From Anaerococcus provencensis (GTDB taxonomy: Bacteria; Bacillota; Clostridia; Tissierellales; Peptoniphilaceae): a stretch of 64,000 nucleotides of DNA. Positions 8,108 through 16,766 of this stretch are shown here, in pieces. The DNA lies in assembly GCF_000312365.2 (NCBI RefSeq), contig NZ_HG003690.1, positions 44,966-108,965 on the forward strand, in the 5' to 3' direction. The translations under genes were made by a program, and so were the position numbers. The number at the start of each line of letters is the position of its first letter. Position 1 is the stretch's first letter. Under the pieces are notes generated by a model that saw nothing but the letters and a program-made list of their open reading frames with translations, was not told the origin of the DNA and did no database searches.

Positions 8108-8551
8108 ATGATATTTGGAAATATAGCAAACTTAGAAAGCTACCTATCAGATGAGATCATAGCTGCCATTGACTACTACAAGGCAAATGACCTATTAGCC
8201 TATAATCCAGGCAGCCATCCAATCGATGGAGACAAGCTTTTTGTAAATATAGCAGAATATGAGACGACAAGTCCAGAAAATAGGTTCTGGGAAGCCCACA
8301 AGGACTACCTAGACTTGCACATAATCTTAAAAGGAAGAGAAAGAATCGACCTAAACTTCCTAGAAAATATGAAGCCAGGAGCTTATGTAAAGGAAGACGA
8401 CTTCTTGCCTATAGAAGGAGAAAGCAAGACTTCCCTTATCCTAGAAGAGGGTGATTTTCTCATATGCTATCCAGACGATGGACATATGACAGGCCTTAAA
8501 GCTTGCGGGCCAGAGAAGATTAAAAAGGCCATATTTAAAATAAAAATTTGA
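8108..8551 (+). CDS. YhcH/YjgK/YiaL (DUF386) family protein, NanQ-like
   Basis: The 147-residue cupin-like protein has the family pattern: an N-terminal leader, AEYETTSPENRFWEAHKDYLDLHIILKGRERI, and the C-terminal FLICYPDDGHMTG with its conserved HDGHM-type histidine. In other bacteria members act as sialate anomerases (NanQ/YhcH) in sialic acid pathways. The operon position supports the same role here. It starts 9 bases after the transporter gene with aggag upstream. An intra-operon terminator follows its stop. Confidence 0.85.
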   Translation: MIFGNIANLESYLSDEIIAAIDYYKANDLLAYNPGSHPIDGDKLFVNIAEYETTSPENRFWEAHKDYLDLHIILKGRERIDLNFLENMKPGAYVKEDDFLPIEGESKTSLILEEGDFLICYPDDGHMTGLKACGPEKIKKAIFKIKI

Positions 8552-8555
8552 CAGG

Positions 8556-8576
8556 GGCAGATTTATCTGCCTTTTT
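8556..8576 (+). terminator. Intra-operon terminator after the YhcH gene
   Basis: ggcaga-ttta-tctgcc is followed by five T residues, starting 5 bases past the stop codon. Read-through would give reduced expression of the kinase and regulator genes downstream. Confidence 0.75.
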
Positions 8577-8603
8577 GTCGATTATAAAAACAAGGAGAGA
8601 GAC

Positions 8604-9482
8604 TTGAAAAAATATATCAGCATTGACATAGGTGGGACCTACATAAAATACGGGCTAATAGATGATGAGGGCAATATTATCGAAAAACACGAGACGGCAA
8701 CCCAGGCCCAAAAAGGTGGAGAAGAAATCCTAAAAAAGGTCCTAAATATCATTAAAGATTATATGAAAGCCCAGCAAATCGAAGCAGTAGCCATATCCAC
8801 AGCTGGCATGGTCGATAGGGAAAATGGGTCCATTCGCTATGCCTCAAAGCTCATACCTGACTACACAGGCATCAACTTCAAAAAACCAATTAAGGAAAAA
8901 TTTGGCCTTAACTCTTCAGTAGAAAACGACGTCAACTGTGCAGGCCTTGCCGAATACATATCAGGAGCAGGCAAGGATAGCAAGATTGCTCTTATCCTAA
9001 CCATAGGAACTGGCATAGGAGGTTGTGCCGTAATAAATGGTGAGGTATACCAAGGAGTATCAGGCTCTGCCCTAGAAGTAGGTTATATGAAAATAAATAA
9101 TGGCACATTCCAGTCCCTAGGCTCAGCAAAAAGCCTAGTAGAAAAAGTGGCAAGAGAAAAAAACGAGAGTGTAGAAGATTGGGATGGTAAAAAGATCTTT
9201 GACCTAGCCAAGAAATCTGACCCCATATGTACAAAGGCCATAGATGAAATGTGCCAAGCCCTAGCCATAGGCATAGCCAATATCTCCTATGTACTAAACC
9301 CAGATACAGTAATACTAGGAGGGGGCATTATGGCCCAAGAAGACTACCTATATGACATAATAGATGGCAAACTTAGAGAAAACTTAGCAGAGCCAATCTA
9401 TGAGCAAATCAGCCTCAAATTTGCTAAACACAGAAACTCAGCAGGTATGCTGGGGGCTTTCTATAATTACAAAAACAAGTAA
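8604..9482 (+). CDS. nanK: ROK family kinase, probable N-acetylmannosamine kinase
   Basis: The 292-residue protein has the ROK phosphate-binding start (YISIDIGGTYIKYGLID), the ADP-binding GTGIGGCAVINGEVYQG loop at about 135-151 and C-terminal PDTVILGGGIM. The usual ROK GEIGH is ALEVGY here, and the CXCG zinc motif is missing, so it belongs to the zinc-free ROK group. The start is TTG after an excellent aaggagag. In context it phosphorylates ManNAc for NanE. Sugar specificity is inferred from the operon. Confidence 0.85.
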   Translation: MKKYISIDIGGTYIKYGLIDDEGNIIEKHETATQAQKGGEEILKKVLNIIKDYMKAQQIEAVAISTAGMVDRENGSIRYASKLIPDYTGINFKKPIKEKFGLNSSVENDVNCAGLAEYISGAGKDSKIALILTIGTGIGGCAVINGEVYQGVSGSALEVGYMKINNGTFQSLGSAKSLVEKVAREKNESVEDWDGKKIFDLAKKSDPICTKAIDEMCQALAIGIANISYVLNPDTVILGGGIMAQEDYLYDIIDGKLRENLAEPIYEQISLKFAKHRNSAGMLGAFYNYKNK

Positions 9483-9493
9483 GGAGGCCAGCC

Positions 9494-10327
9494 ATAGACT
9501 ACCGCAGAAAATCAGTTATTGAAAATATAGAATCAAACTATGAAAACTTCACACCAGTAGAAAAAAACATTGCTGATTTTTTCATTCACAATAATAAAAA
9601 GGGAGACTTTGCAGCCAAAAAATTAGCAGAAAAACTATTTGTATCCGAAGCCTCTCTATCAAGATTTGCCCAAAAATGTGGATTTAGAGGCTATAGGGAA
9701 TTTATCTACGAGTATAAGCAAAATTTTGTAGTAAAACAAGAAGTTATCACCCAAAATGTGAGCAAAGTACTGACAACCTACCAAGAACTATTGAACAAAA
9801 CATATTCGCTAATAGACGAAAATCAAATCAAAAGAGTCATAGACTATTTTAATAGTAGCAATAAGGTCTTCGTATGTGGTAAGGGATCATCAGGTCTTGC
9901 AGCAAGCGAGATGAAAATGAGGTTTATGAGGATAGGAGTAAACATAGACTCCATCACAGACACAGATCAGATGAAGATGCGAGCTGTCTTTCACACAGCA
10001 AATAGTCTAATCATAGGTCTTAGCATAAGTGGGGAAACAGAAGAAGTCCTATACTTTTTAAAAGAAGCTCACAAGAAAAAGGCCAAAACTGTTCTAATCA
10101 GCTCACAAAATAGGACTGAACTAAAAGACTACTGCGACGAAATAGTCCTAGTCCCATCACTCAAACACCTAAACTACGGCAATGTAATCAGTCCCCAATT
10201 CCCCCTATCAGTAATGGTAGACCTTCTCTACTCCTTTTTCGTAGACGAAGATAAAAACATCAAAGAAAAAATGCACGGGGATACTCTAGAAGCACTAAAT
10301 GTAGGCTACAAAAGAGAAAACAAATAG
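9494..10327 (+). CDS. RpiR family transcriptional regulator, apparently starting at ATA
   Basis: The protein has about 277 residues: an RpiR helix-turn-helix domain (residues 1-77, with FTPVEKNIADFF, KLAEKLFVSEASLSRFAQKCGFRGYREF) and a SIS sugar-phosphate domain (about 100-230, VFVCGKGSSGLAASEMKMRF, GLSISGETEEV). It probably senses ManNAc-6-P or GlcNAc-6-P and controls the nan operon. No ATG, GTG or TTG exists in frame before the HTH; the first usable codon is ATA at 9494, six bases after a perfect aaggagg. Starting at the GTG at 9758 would remove the whole DNA-binding domain. Either a rare ATA start or a mutated ATG is involved. Confidence 0.85.
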   Translation: MDYRRKSVIENIESNYENFTPVEKNIADFFIHNNKKGDFAAKKLAEKLFVSEASLSRFAQKCGFRGYREFIYEYKQNFVVKQEVITQNVSKVLTTYQELLNKTYSLIDENQIKRVIDYFNSSNKVFVCGKGSSGLAASEMKMRFMRIGVNIDSITDTDQMKMRAVFHTANSLIIGLSISGETEEVLYFLKEAHKKKAKTVLISSQNRTELKDYCDEIVLVPSLKHLNYGNVISPQFPLSVMVDLLYSFFVDEDKNIKEKMHGDTLEALNVGYKRENK

Positions 10328-10354
10328 GGGCTGTAAGCACAACCCCTTGTTTTT
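10326..10354 (+). terminator. Terminator at the end of the nan operon
   Basis: The arm ggggctgt pairs with acaacccc (one mismatch) around a short loop, followed by tgttttt. It separates the nan operon from the convergent panB gene. Confidence 0.6.
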
Positions 10355-10364
10355 CTAAAATTTA

Positions 10365-11192
10365 TTATAAATCGCTTAAGTCCACATCCCTATTAAAAGA
10401 ATATTCTTCACTTGGGAATTGGCCGCTAACAGACTCATCGTGGTAAGCATTGAGGCCCTTTAACATCGCTTCTCTAACATTGGCAAATATCTTTACAAAT
10501 TTTGGTTTAAAATCTGGATACATACCAAGCATATCTTGTAAAACTATAACTTGGCAATCCACATCTTTTCCAGCGCCAATTCCTAATATTGGCACAGAAA
10601 CACTTTCAGCAATCTTCTTGCCAACAACACTTGGAACACATTCCAAAACTATAGAAAAACAACCAGCTTCTTCCAAGGCCTTGGCATCATCAATAAGTTT
10701 TTTGGCAGAATCCCTGGTAGTTCCCTGAACCTTAAAACCACCAAGCATGGTTGAAGATTGAGGAGTAAGACCAATATGGCCCATGACAGGAACACCTGCA
10801 TTAATTATCGCCTTGATAGTATCAACGTATTCCACTCCACCTTCAAGTTTTACACAATCACAGCCAGTTTCCTTAAAAATCCTCACAGCATTTTCAACAG
10901 CCTTTTCCTTGGAAATTTCATATGAACCAAAAGGCATATCAACAGTAATAAAAGTATTTTTTGCTCCCCTAACAACAGCACTTCCATGGTGGATCATATC
11001 ATCAACAGTAACAGGAACTGTAGAATCATAACCAAGCATAGTCATGCCCAAAGAGTCCCCAACCAAAATAATTTCCACATCACTCTCATCAACTATAGAT
11101 GCCATAGTATAATCGTAGGCAGTAACATAAGCAAACTTTCTCTTCTCTTCCTTGTATTTTTTAAAGTCCAGTATAGACATTTTCTTTTTCAT
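10365..11192 (-). CDS. panB: 3-methyl-2-oxobutanoate hydroxymethyltransferase
   Basis: The 275-residue cytosolic enzyme makes ketopantoate from ketoisovalerate and methylene-THF. The PanB landmarks are all present: VTAYDYTMASIVDE near the N-terminus, the metal-binding LVGDSLGMTMLGYDST, DMPFGSYE, VKLEGG, MGHIGLTPQ and GIGAGKDVDCQV. Length matches the family. It is translationally coupled to panE (4-base overlap). No panC or panD is in view, so the local pathway supplies pantoate only. Confidence 0.93.
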   Translation of the reverse strand: MKKKMSILDFKKYKEEKRKFAYVTAYDYTMASIVDESDVEIILVGDSLGMTMLGYDSTVPVTVDDMIHHGSAVVRGAKNTFITVDMPFGSYEISKEKAVENAVRIFKETGCDCVKLEGGVEYVDTIKAIINAGVPVMGHIGLTPQSSTMLGGFKVQGTTRDSAKKLIDDAKALEEAGCFSIVLECVPSVVGKKIAESVSVPILGIGAGKDVDCQVIVLQDMLGMYPDFKPKFVKIFANVREAMLKGLNAYHDESVSGQFPSEEYSFNRDVDLSDL

Positions 11193-12100
11193 ATATTTCC
11201 CTCCTTAGCCTTAATCAACAATGTTATAGCTTCGTTATAAGGACAAGTCATACCCTTTGACATAGCCTTATCGACAATGACCTTGTTGATTTTATCAATC
11301 TCGCTCTCGTTCTTCTTCAAGAGATCAGCCCTCATTGAAGAAGTATTTTTCCCGGTTTTCTTTGCGGTTTCAATAACCCTATCAAAAATTTCTTCCTTAT
11401 CAAAATCATATCCATACAAGTTGAAAATATGGCAAGCCTCACTAACCAGAAGCTTAGACATCTCTCTGGCATAAGAATTTTTGTATATACAAGAATTTTC
11501 CTTATCAGCAAGAGCTGTAATAGCGTTAATGCCAATATTTATGAACAACTTTTCAATCATCAATTTTTCAATATTTTGACTAATTTCAAGGTCAAAACCA
11601 GAATCGATGAGGACTTTTTTTACAATATTTAGACTGTCTTTGTTAAAATCATTCTCACCCAAGAAACTTTTCCCACTACCAGCATGAAAAACTTTCCCAT
11701 AAGAAAGAATAGTTGAACCATGGGTAGTAGAGCCAATCACAACATGACTTTTATCTTGAAACATTTCCAAATCCTTGTCATTACCATAACCATTTTGTAG
11801 GCTTACAAGAATAGTATCATCAGAAATCAGATGAGAAATATTTTCTAAAGCCTCCATATTTTTGATGGATTTTACAAAAGAAAAAATAATATCGGGCTTA
11901 GGCAAATTTTCATCATACATATATGCAGGAATATTATAAAAATGACTAGAATTGTCATTTTCAATAAGCTCTATGCCGTCTTTATTAATCTTATCGATCT
12001 TTTCTATCTTGTGATCAATAAGAAAAACTTCGTAAATTTTTGACAAATAGCAAGCAAACAAAGATCCCATAGCACCTGCACCAAGTATAGCAATTTTCAA
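11189..12100 (-). CDS. panE: 2-dehydropantoate 2-reductase
   Basis: The 303-residue NADPH-dependent ketopantoate reductase has the Rossmann start IAILGAGAMGSLFACYL. It also has FSFVKSIKN, the SLQNGYGN loop, and the catalytic lysine region KLFINIGINAITAL around residues 180-195. Two TTG starts are possible; the inner one at 12100 follows ggagg with five bases of spacing and gives the canonical KIAILGAG N-terminus. The outer one at 12112 overlaps the ribosome site itself. It forms an operon with panB. Confidence 0.9.
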   Translation of the reverse strand: MKIAILGAGAMGSLFACYLSKIYEVFLIDHKIEKIDKINKDGIELIENDNSSHFYNIPAYMYDENLPKPDIIFSFVKSIKNMEALENISHLISDDTILVSLQNGYGNDKDLEMFQDKSHVVIGSTTHGSTILSYGKVFHAGSGKSFLGENDFNKDSLNIVKKVLIDSGFDLEISQNIEKLMIEKLFINIGINAITALADKENSCIYKNSYAREMSKLLVSEACHIFNLYGYDFDKEEIFDRVIETAKKTGKNTSSMRADLLKKNESEIDKINKVIVDKAMSKGMTCPYNEAITLLIKAKEGNI

Positions 12101-12112
12101 AATTACCTCCAA

Positions 12113-12749
12113 AATTTATCGAAAAAATCCGACAAAATAAATTGAGATAGCACTTAACACCATACAATCTAGTATTATCTTTAAAATTATTAAACAATTT
12201 GATGCCTTCTATAATAAAAAGTAAAGCTCAAATCAATCTTTATCCAAATATCATCTCCTAACAAAAAAAGCACGCCATAATTGTCTATAATTTAACAAAA
12301 AACAAAAATAGCATGCTTAATAAACACTGTATTTTGAGTCTCATTAAATATATAAGCTCAATTTTTTCAAATAAAAATGGTGTAAGAGTATAGTTTTGCA
12401 TTCAAATACTATCTCTTATCTAATTATAACAAGAATTTAATATTTTACAAAAGTAAAGTGCCTTTCATAGGGAATAAACCTTCATAAAAGCAGAAAATAT
12501 CCATATTAGCTATAGTTTAAGATTTATATTAAGAAACATTTTTTAAAGATAAGAGAATATTTATCAATTGCTGGAGGATATCTATCCAAAAATGCTAGCT
12601 GTGACATAGTTAAATTTATTTAGAATTATTAATTTTGTAATCACTTGATTTATGACAAGTAAAAAGCGCACATGTTTATTATTAGAGCAAAACAGTATAG
12701 TATTTATAAACAAAAATGATAATTATACAGGAAGTAGAAAGTTAATAAA
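12113..12749. other. 637-bp gap without recognised gene
   Basis: A very A+T-rich stretch between the divergent panE and cation-efflux genes. No ORF with a ribosome site stands out. An open run at about 12549-12620 (reading REYLSIAGGYLSK) might be a remnant but I cannot place it. Near 12717-12728 the sequence atgataattata resembles half of a Fur-type box shortly before the efflux gene, which would fit metal control, but the match is weak. Confidence 0.3.
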
Positions 12750-13901
12750 TTGAAAAGATTTGAAGATTTTAAGAAACTAGATCAACTAGAAAAAGAACGA
12801 GAAAATAAAATTATAAAAACTAGCATATTTGGCATCATTGGCAATGCAGTCCTTGCAATATTTAAAATATTTATAGGAATGAAATCAAATTCCATAGCTA
12901 TACTAGTAGATGCAATCAATAACTTATCAGATGCAGGAAGCTCTGTTATAACCATTGTCGGAACCAAACTTGCCGGCAAAGAAGCTAGCAACAAGCACCC
13001 TTTTGGCTATGGTAGGATAGAATACCTATCTGCTATGGTGATATCAGTCATCATCCTATACGTAGGTATAACATCCCTAGTAGAAGCAGTAAAGAAAATA
13101 TTTAACCCCATAGAGCCATCATATAGCCTTTTGAGTATTATAATAGTTATCCTATCTGTTATAGTAAAACTAGTTATAGCCCACTATTTCCTAAAGGTAG
13201 GCGATGAGGTCAAGTCCGACTCTCTCATAAACTCAGGTGAAGATTCCAAACTTGACTCTATAGTATCATTGTCAATTCTCCTAGCCGCAGGCATTTTTGT
13301 AATGTTTAATATTTCCCTAGAAGCCTAATTGGGAGCTATCATATCTATTATCATTATAAAATCTGCCGTAGATATGCTAAGCAAAACTATATCACAACTT
13401 TTAGGAGAGAAAATCGACCCAGAATTTGCCCAAGAAGTAATCAAAACAGTAGAAAACTTCCCAGGGGTAGAGGGAGCAAGCGCTCTTGTCCTTAACAATT
13501 ACGGGCCAAACGACTGGAATGGGTCTATCGATATAGGAGTGCCAGAGACCTACACAGCGGAAGAACTTGATGAGATCATTAGAGATATTCAGCTAGAAGT
13601 CTACTACAAGCATCAAATAATGCTCACAGCAGTAGGAGTATATCCTATCAACGCCATAAATCGCCACATTACAAGCATCAAAGACCAAATCAAAGAAATA
13701 ATCTTCTCCCACCAATACATCAACGGCATCCATGGCCTATATGTTGATGAGAAAGATAAGGAAATCAGATTTGATGTCATAATAAGCCTAGATGCAGCAG
13801 ACAGGCTAAAAGTCTTAGAAGAACTTGTAAGCGATGTGAAAAATCACTTCCCAAACTACAACATAGAAGTCTTCCCGAATGTGGACTACACTGACAGGTA
13901 A
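12750..13901 (+). pseudogene. Cation diffusion facilitator transporter split by an in-frame stop
   Basis: The two halves (192 residues to 13328, then 190 residues from 13329) are in the same frame, separated only by TAA at 13326-13328. Together they make a normal 380-residue CDF protein: TM helices, NNLSDAGSS in TM2, HPFGYGRIEYLSAM, EDSKLDS in TM5, and a C-terminal cytoplasmic domain. The metal ligand pattern N-x3-D / D-x3-D is closer to manganese-type CDFs than zinc-type ones. The stop falls in the last TM helix before the cytosolic domain. A TTG right after it could allow reinitiation, so two polypeptides are possible. Confidence 0.85.
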
Positions 13902-13932
13902 AATTTATATAAAGGTGAAAGTAGAGGTATAT

Positions 13933-14928
13933 ATGCAAATATTTGAAGAGATAAAAGCTAAAAATATAGATTTTAAAAATAGGATTATCATGCCACCAAT
14001 GGCTACAGCTAAAGCAGATGAAAATGGTCATATCTCAAAAGAAATACTCGATTACTACGAAGAAAAAACATCCCATGGATTATTTTCACTAGTGATAGTC
14101 GAACACAACTTCATAGCTCCCCTTGGCAGGGCAAGCGGGAGGCAAGTATCCATATCAGACGATTCATCTATAGAGGGACTAAAAAAACTTGCCAAAGTCA
14201 TCAAAGACAATGGTTCAAAAGCAGTCGTGCAAATTAACCATGCAGGTAGCGCTGCTAGAGAAAAAATAATAGGTCAAAGGCCAGTTGGTCCATCAGAGAT
14301 CAAAAACCCTTCCCAAAAAGATACAGAACTACCAAGAGAGCTTACAATAGATGAGATTAAACAAATAGAGGATAAATTTGCTGATGCAGCACTTAGGGTC
14401 AAAAAAGCAGGCTTTGATGGCGTAGAAATCCACTCAGCCCACGGATACCTACTAAACCAATTCCTATCCCCACTTACTAACAAAAGAGAAGACGAATATG
14501 GTGGGGACATCGAGGGAAGAATCAAAATCCACCTAGAAATCATCAAAAAAGTCAGAGAAAAAGTAGGAGAAGATTATCCAATATTTCTAAGACTAGGAGC
14601 AGGAGATGGTAAAGAAGCTGGCCTATCACAAAAAGATGCAGTCTACGCAGCAAAAGCTTTTGAAAAAGCAGGAGTAGATGCCCTTGACATATCAGGAGGC
14701 ATGTGCCTATATTTCACCGATTATGACTACCCAGGATTCTTCGACTACCTATCAAAGCCTATCTACGAAGAAGTCAATATTCCAGTAATTCTCACAGGCG
14801 GGGTCAAAAAAGGAAAAGATATCGAAGAAATACTTCAAAGAGATGTATGTGACCTAGTTGGAGTAGGAAGAGCAGTATTTAAAGACTCTAACTGGATGGA
14901 AAATGAAGTGAAGCCACTTATAAAGTGA
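13933..14928 (+). CDS. Old yellow enzyme family NADH:flavin oxidoreductase
   Basis: The 331-residue protein is a single FMN-binding TIM barrel without the iron-sulfur extension of the larger 2,4-dienoyl-CoA reductases. Visible motifs are NRIIMPPMATAKADENG, VQINHAGSAA, the active site GVEIHSAHGYLLNQFLSP and YGGDIEGR, and FMN phosphate residues in ILTGGVKKGKD and LVGVGRAVF. An upstream in-frame ATG (13879) overlaps the efflux gene; the start at 13933 follows gtagaggt and begins at the barrel. The natural substrate is unknown, probably an alpha,beta-unsaturated carbonyl compound. Confidence 0.88.
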   Translation: MQIFEEIKAKNIDFKNRIIMPPMATAKADENGHISKEILDYYEEKTSHGLFSLVIVEHNFIAPLGRASGRQVSISDDSSIEGLKKLAKVIKDNGSKAVVQINHAGSAAREKIIGQRPVGPSEIKNPSQKDTELPRELTIDEIKQIEDKFADAALRVKKAGFDGVEIHSAHGYLLNQFLSPLTNKREDEYGGDIEGRIKIHLEIIKKVREKVGEDYPIFLRLGAGDGKEAGLSQKDAVYAAKAFEKAGVDALDISGGMCLYFTDYDYPGFFDYLSKPIYEEVNIPVILTGGVKKGKDIEEILQRDVCDLVGVGRAVFKDSNWMENEVKPLIK

Positions 14929-14968
14929 TGCTATATAAAAAATCTTTATAAACTAAGGCTCTAAGGAG

Positions 14969-14993
14969 GAAGCAGAAAACTGCTTCTTTTTTT
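14969..14993 (+). terminator. Terminator of the oxidoreductase gene
   Basis: gaagcag-aaaa-ctgcttc is followed by seven T residues, 40 bases after the stop codon. It is a canonical rho-independent terminator. Confidence 0.9.
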
Positions 14994-14999
14994 CACGAA

Positions 15000-15015
15000 T
15001 ATTTCACGTGAAACA
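15000..15015 (+). promoter_or_regulatory. parS-like ParB binding site
   Basis: The 16-mer tatttcacgtgaaaca matches the widely conserved bacterial parS sequence (tgtttcacgtgaaaca) at 15 of 16 positions; only base 2 differs. It is intergenic, just after a terminator, as many parS sites are. If functional, the region is likely to be in the origin-proximal part of the chromosome. Confidence 0.7.
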
Positions 15016-15046
15016 CCTTTACCACAAGTTTAATAAGAATAAATCT

Positions 15047-15215
15047 GTGAGATTAAATTATTCTAACAAATCTATTTGTGAGAATATATTATTTAAAAAG
15101 GGCTAGTTATAGAGCTTTATCTTATAAAGAAAATATTTGAACTAGATAAATCCGTGAGAATAATTATTCTAACACCTATTCGCACGGAATATGTGAGAAT
15201 ATTTCCTAATCTAAC
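15047..15215 (+). repeat. Four operator-like gtgaga...taac repeats
   Basis: Copies start with gtgaga and mostly end with taac: 15047-15067, 15078-15095 (partial), 15154-15173 (gtgagaataattattctaac, with a perfect inner palindrome agaataattattct) and 15193-15215. They cover the 200 bases before the AlbA_2/HATPase gene, and the last copies sit at its likely promoter. The best reading is a cooperative operator for the adjacent regulator or a related repressor. Confidence 0.6.
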
Positions 15216-15247
15216 GCAGGTGTTATATAATATAGAAGAGGTGAGAT

Positions 15248-16513
15248 ATGAAAGAAACATCTAAGCTAGAGCTAAAAGAGAGAGTGACCAATTCATTTTT
15301 AAAAACTGTTAGTGCATTTTCCAATTACTATGGAGGTCAGATTATTTTTGGAGTTTCTGATAATGGAAAAATTTTAGGCCTTGATAATCCAGTAGATCAA
15401 AAATTAAATATTGAAAACAAGATAAACGATTCTATAAACCCAAATCCAGACTATAGCTTATCTATTGATCAAGATAACAATACAGTAGTCCTAACTATCA
15501 ATCCTGGCAAGTACAGACCTTATTATTATGAATCTAAGGCATATGCTAGAAATGATACAGCTACTGTTGAAATGGATAAGAGAGAGCTTCAATCCATGAT
15601 ATTAGAAAGTTCTAATATTAGTTATGACTCCCTTGAAAGTAACAATAAAGAACTAAAGTTTGACTATCTAGAAGATTATCTAATAAGACAACTTGGTATA
15701 AGCAAGCTTAATCTAGATATACTAAAAACTCTGGAGCTTTATAGTCAGGACTACCAATACTATACGATAGCTGGAGAGCTTTTTTCTGATAATAATTTGA
15801 TATCTGGCATAGATATAGCTAGATTTGGCGAAAGCATAAATATAATATTAGAAAGAAAAAAAGCAAATAATGACAGTATCTTAAAGCAACTTGAAGATAG
15901 CATGAATATTTATAGAAGTAATTATAAATATGAGAAGATAGAGGGAACGATCAGAAATAAATATGAAATGATTCCCGAAACTGCTCTAAGAGAAGCTATA
16001 GCCAATGCCCTTGTCCACAGACAATGGGATATAGATGCTAATATAAGAATATCTATGTATGGGGATAGGATTGAAATTGTATCACCAGGAGGCTTGCCAA
16101 GAGGTATAAGCCAAGAAGAATATCTAAACGGAGATTTATCAGTAATCAGAAATCCTATAATAGCTAATCTATTCTATAGATTAGACATTATAGAAAAGTT
16201 TGGAACAGGTATTAGAAGAATTAAGGAATCATACCAAGATTCATTTGTTAAGCCGGAATTTAAATTTACAGAAAATACTATAAAAGTAATTTTACCAGTG
16301 ATTAAAAATATTGAATTAAGCAAAGACCAATCTTTGGTACTAGATTTAATAACGCACGGTATTAATAGTAGTAAGGAAATATCTGAGAGAAGTAAATTTA
16401 GTAGAACAAAAGTATTAGGAATTATAGAAGATCTCATTGACTTAAACATAATAGAAAAAACTGGGGGAGGCAGAAGCACTCGCTATGTTCCCTTGTTAAC
16501 ACATTTAAGATAA
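15248..16513 (+). CDS. AlbA_2 (Schlafen-like) and HATPase domain regulator
   Basis: This 421-residue protein has an N-terminal AlbA_2 domain (residues 4-115; LELKERV, FSNYYGGQIIFGVSDNGKILG). An ATP-binding HATPase_c_4-type domain follows (about 235-350; ETALREAIANALVHRQWDIDA, EIVSPGGLPRGIS, GTGIRRIKESY), and a C-terminal winged helix (about 365-420). Such proteins are usually annotated as ATP-binding transcriptional regulators and often sit in defence or mobile regions. A good gaagaggtgag ribosome site precedes the ATG. Upstream repeats suggest autoregulation. Confidence 0.82.
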   Translation: MKETSKLELKERVTNSFLKTVSAFSNYYGGQIIFGVSDNGKILGLDNPVDQKLNIENKINDSINPNPDYSLSIDQDNNTVVLTINPGKYRPYYYESKAYARNDTATVEMDKRELQSMILESSNISYDSLESNNKELKFDYLEDYLIRQLGISKLNLDILKTLELYSQDYQYYTIAGELFSDNNLISGIDIARFGESINIILERKKANNDSILKQLEDSMNIYRSNYKYEKIEGTIRNKYEMIPETALREAIANALVHRQWDIDANIRISMYGDRIEIVSPGGLPRGISQEEYLNGDLSVIRNPIIANLFYRLDIIEKFGTGIRRIKESYQDSFVKPEFKFTENTIKVILPVIKNIELSKDQSLVLDLITHGINSSKEISERSKFSRTKVLGIIEDLIDLNIIEKTGGGRSTRYVPLLTHLR

Positions 16514-16766
16514 GAATATTAAAGTATACGTCTTCTTCCTATAAAATAAGTTCTTCTATATTATTAATAAGTCAACTCGATTGTAAGAAGAATAGCTATA
16601 TCTAAAGATTCAAATAAAATAGAAAATCAAATAAAAAAATTATTAAAAAATAAATAATATAAGAACTTGAGCTTAGTGAAATGCCTATCTCTTTGATTGA
16701 GAGTTTAATATTTTATAACGCACACCTCATTAATTAATAGGCTGCCATATAAGATAGGAGGTAAAA
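16514..16766. other. Gap before the frameshifted gene, no feature seen
   Basis: A+T-rich, with no open frame or convincing hairpin-T terminator. An aggagg-like ribosome site at 16756-16761 seems to belong to the decayed gene that follows. Confidence 0.3.

Noticed and set aside
9758..10327. A separate SIS-domain protein beginning at the GTG at 9758
   Set aside because: The upstream in-frame 88 codons make a standard RpiR helix-turn-helix with a perfect ribosome site, so the short form is an artefact of start-codon choice.
12267..12330. Possible insertion-sequence end (aagcacgcc and agcatgctt) in the gap before the CDF gene
   Set aside because: The arms match only weakly and there is no transposase remnant or target duplication.
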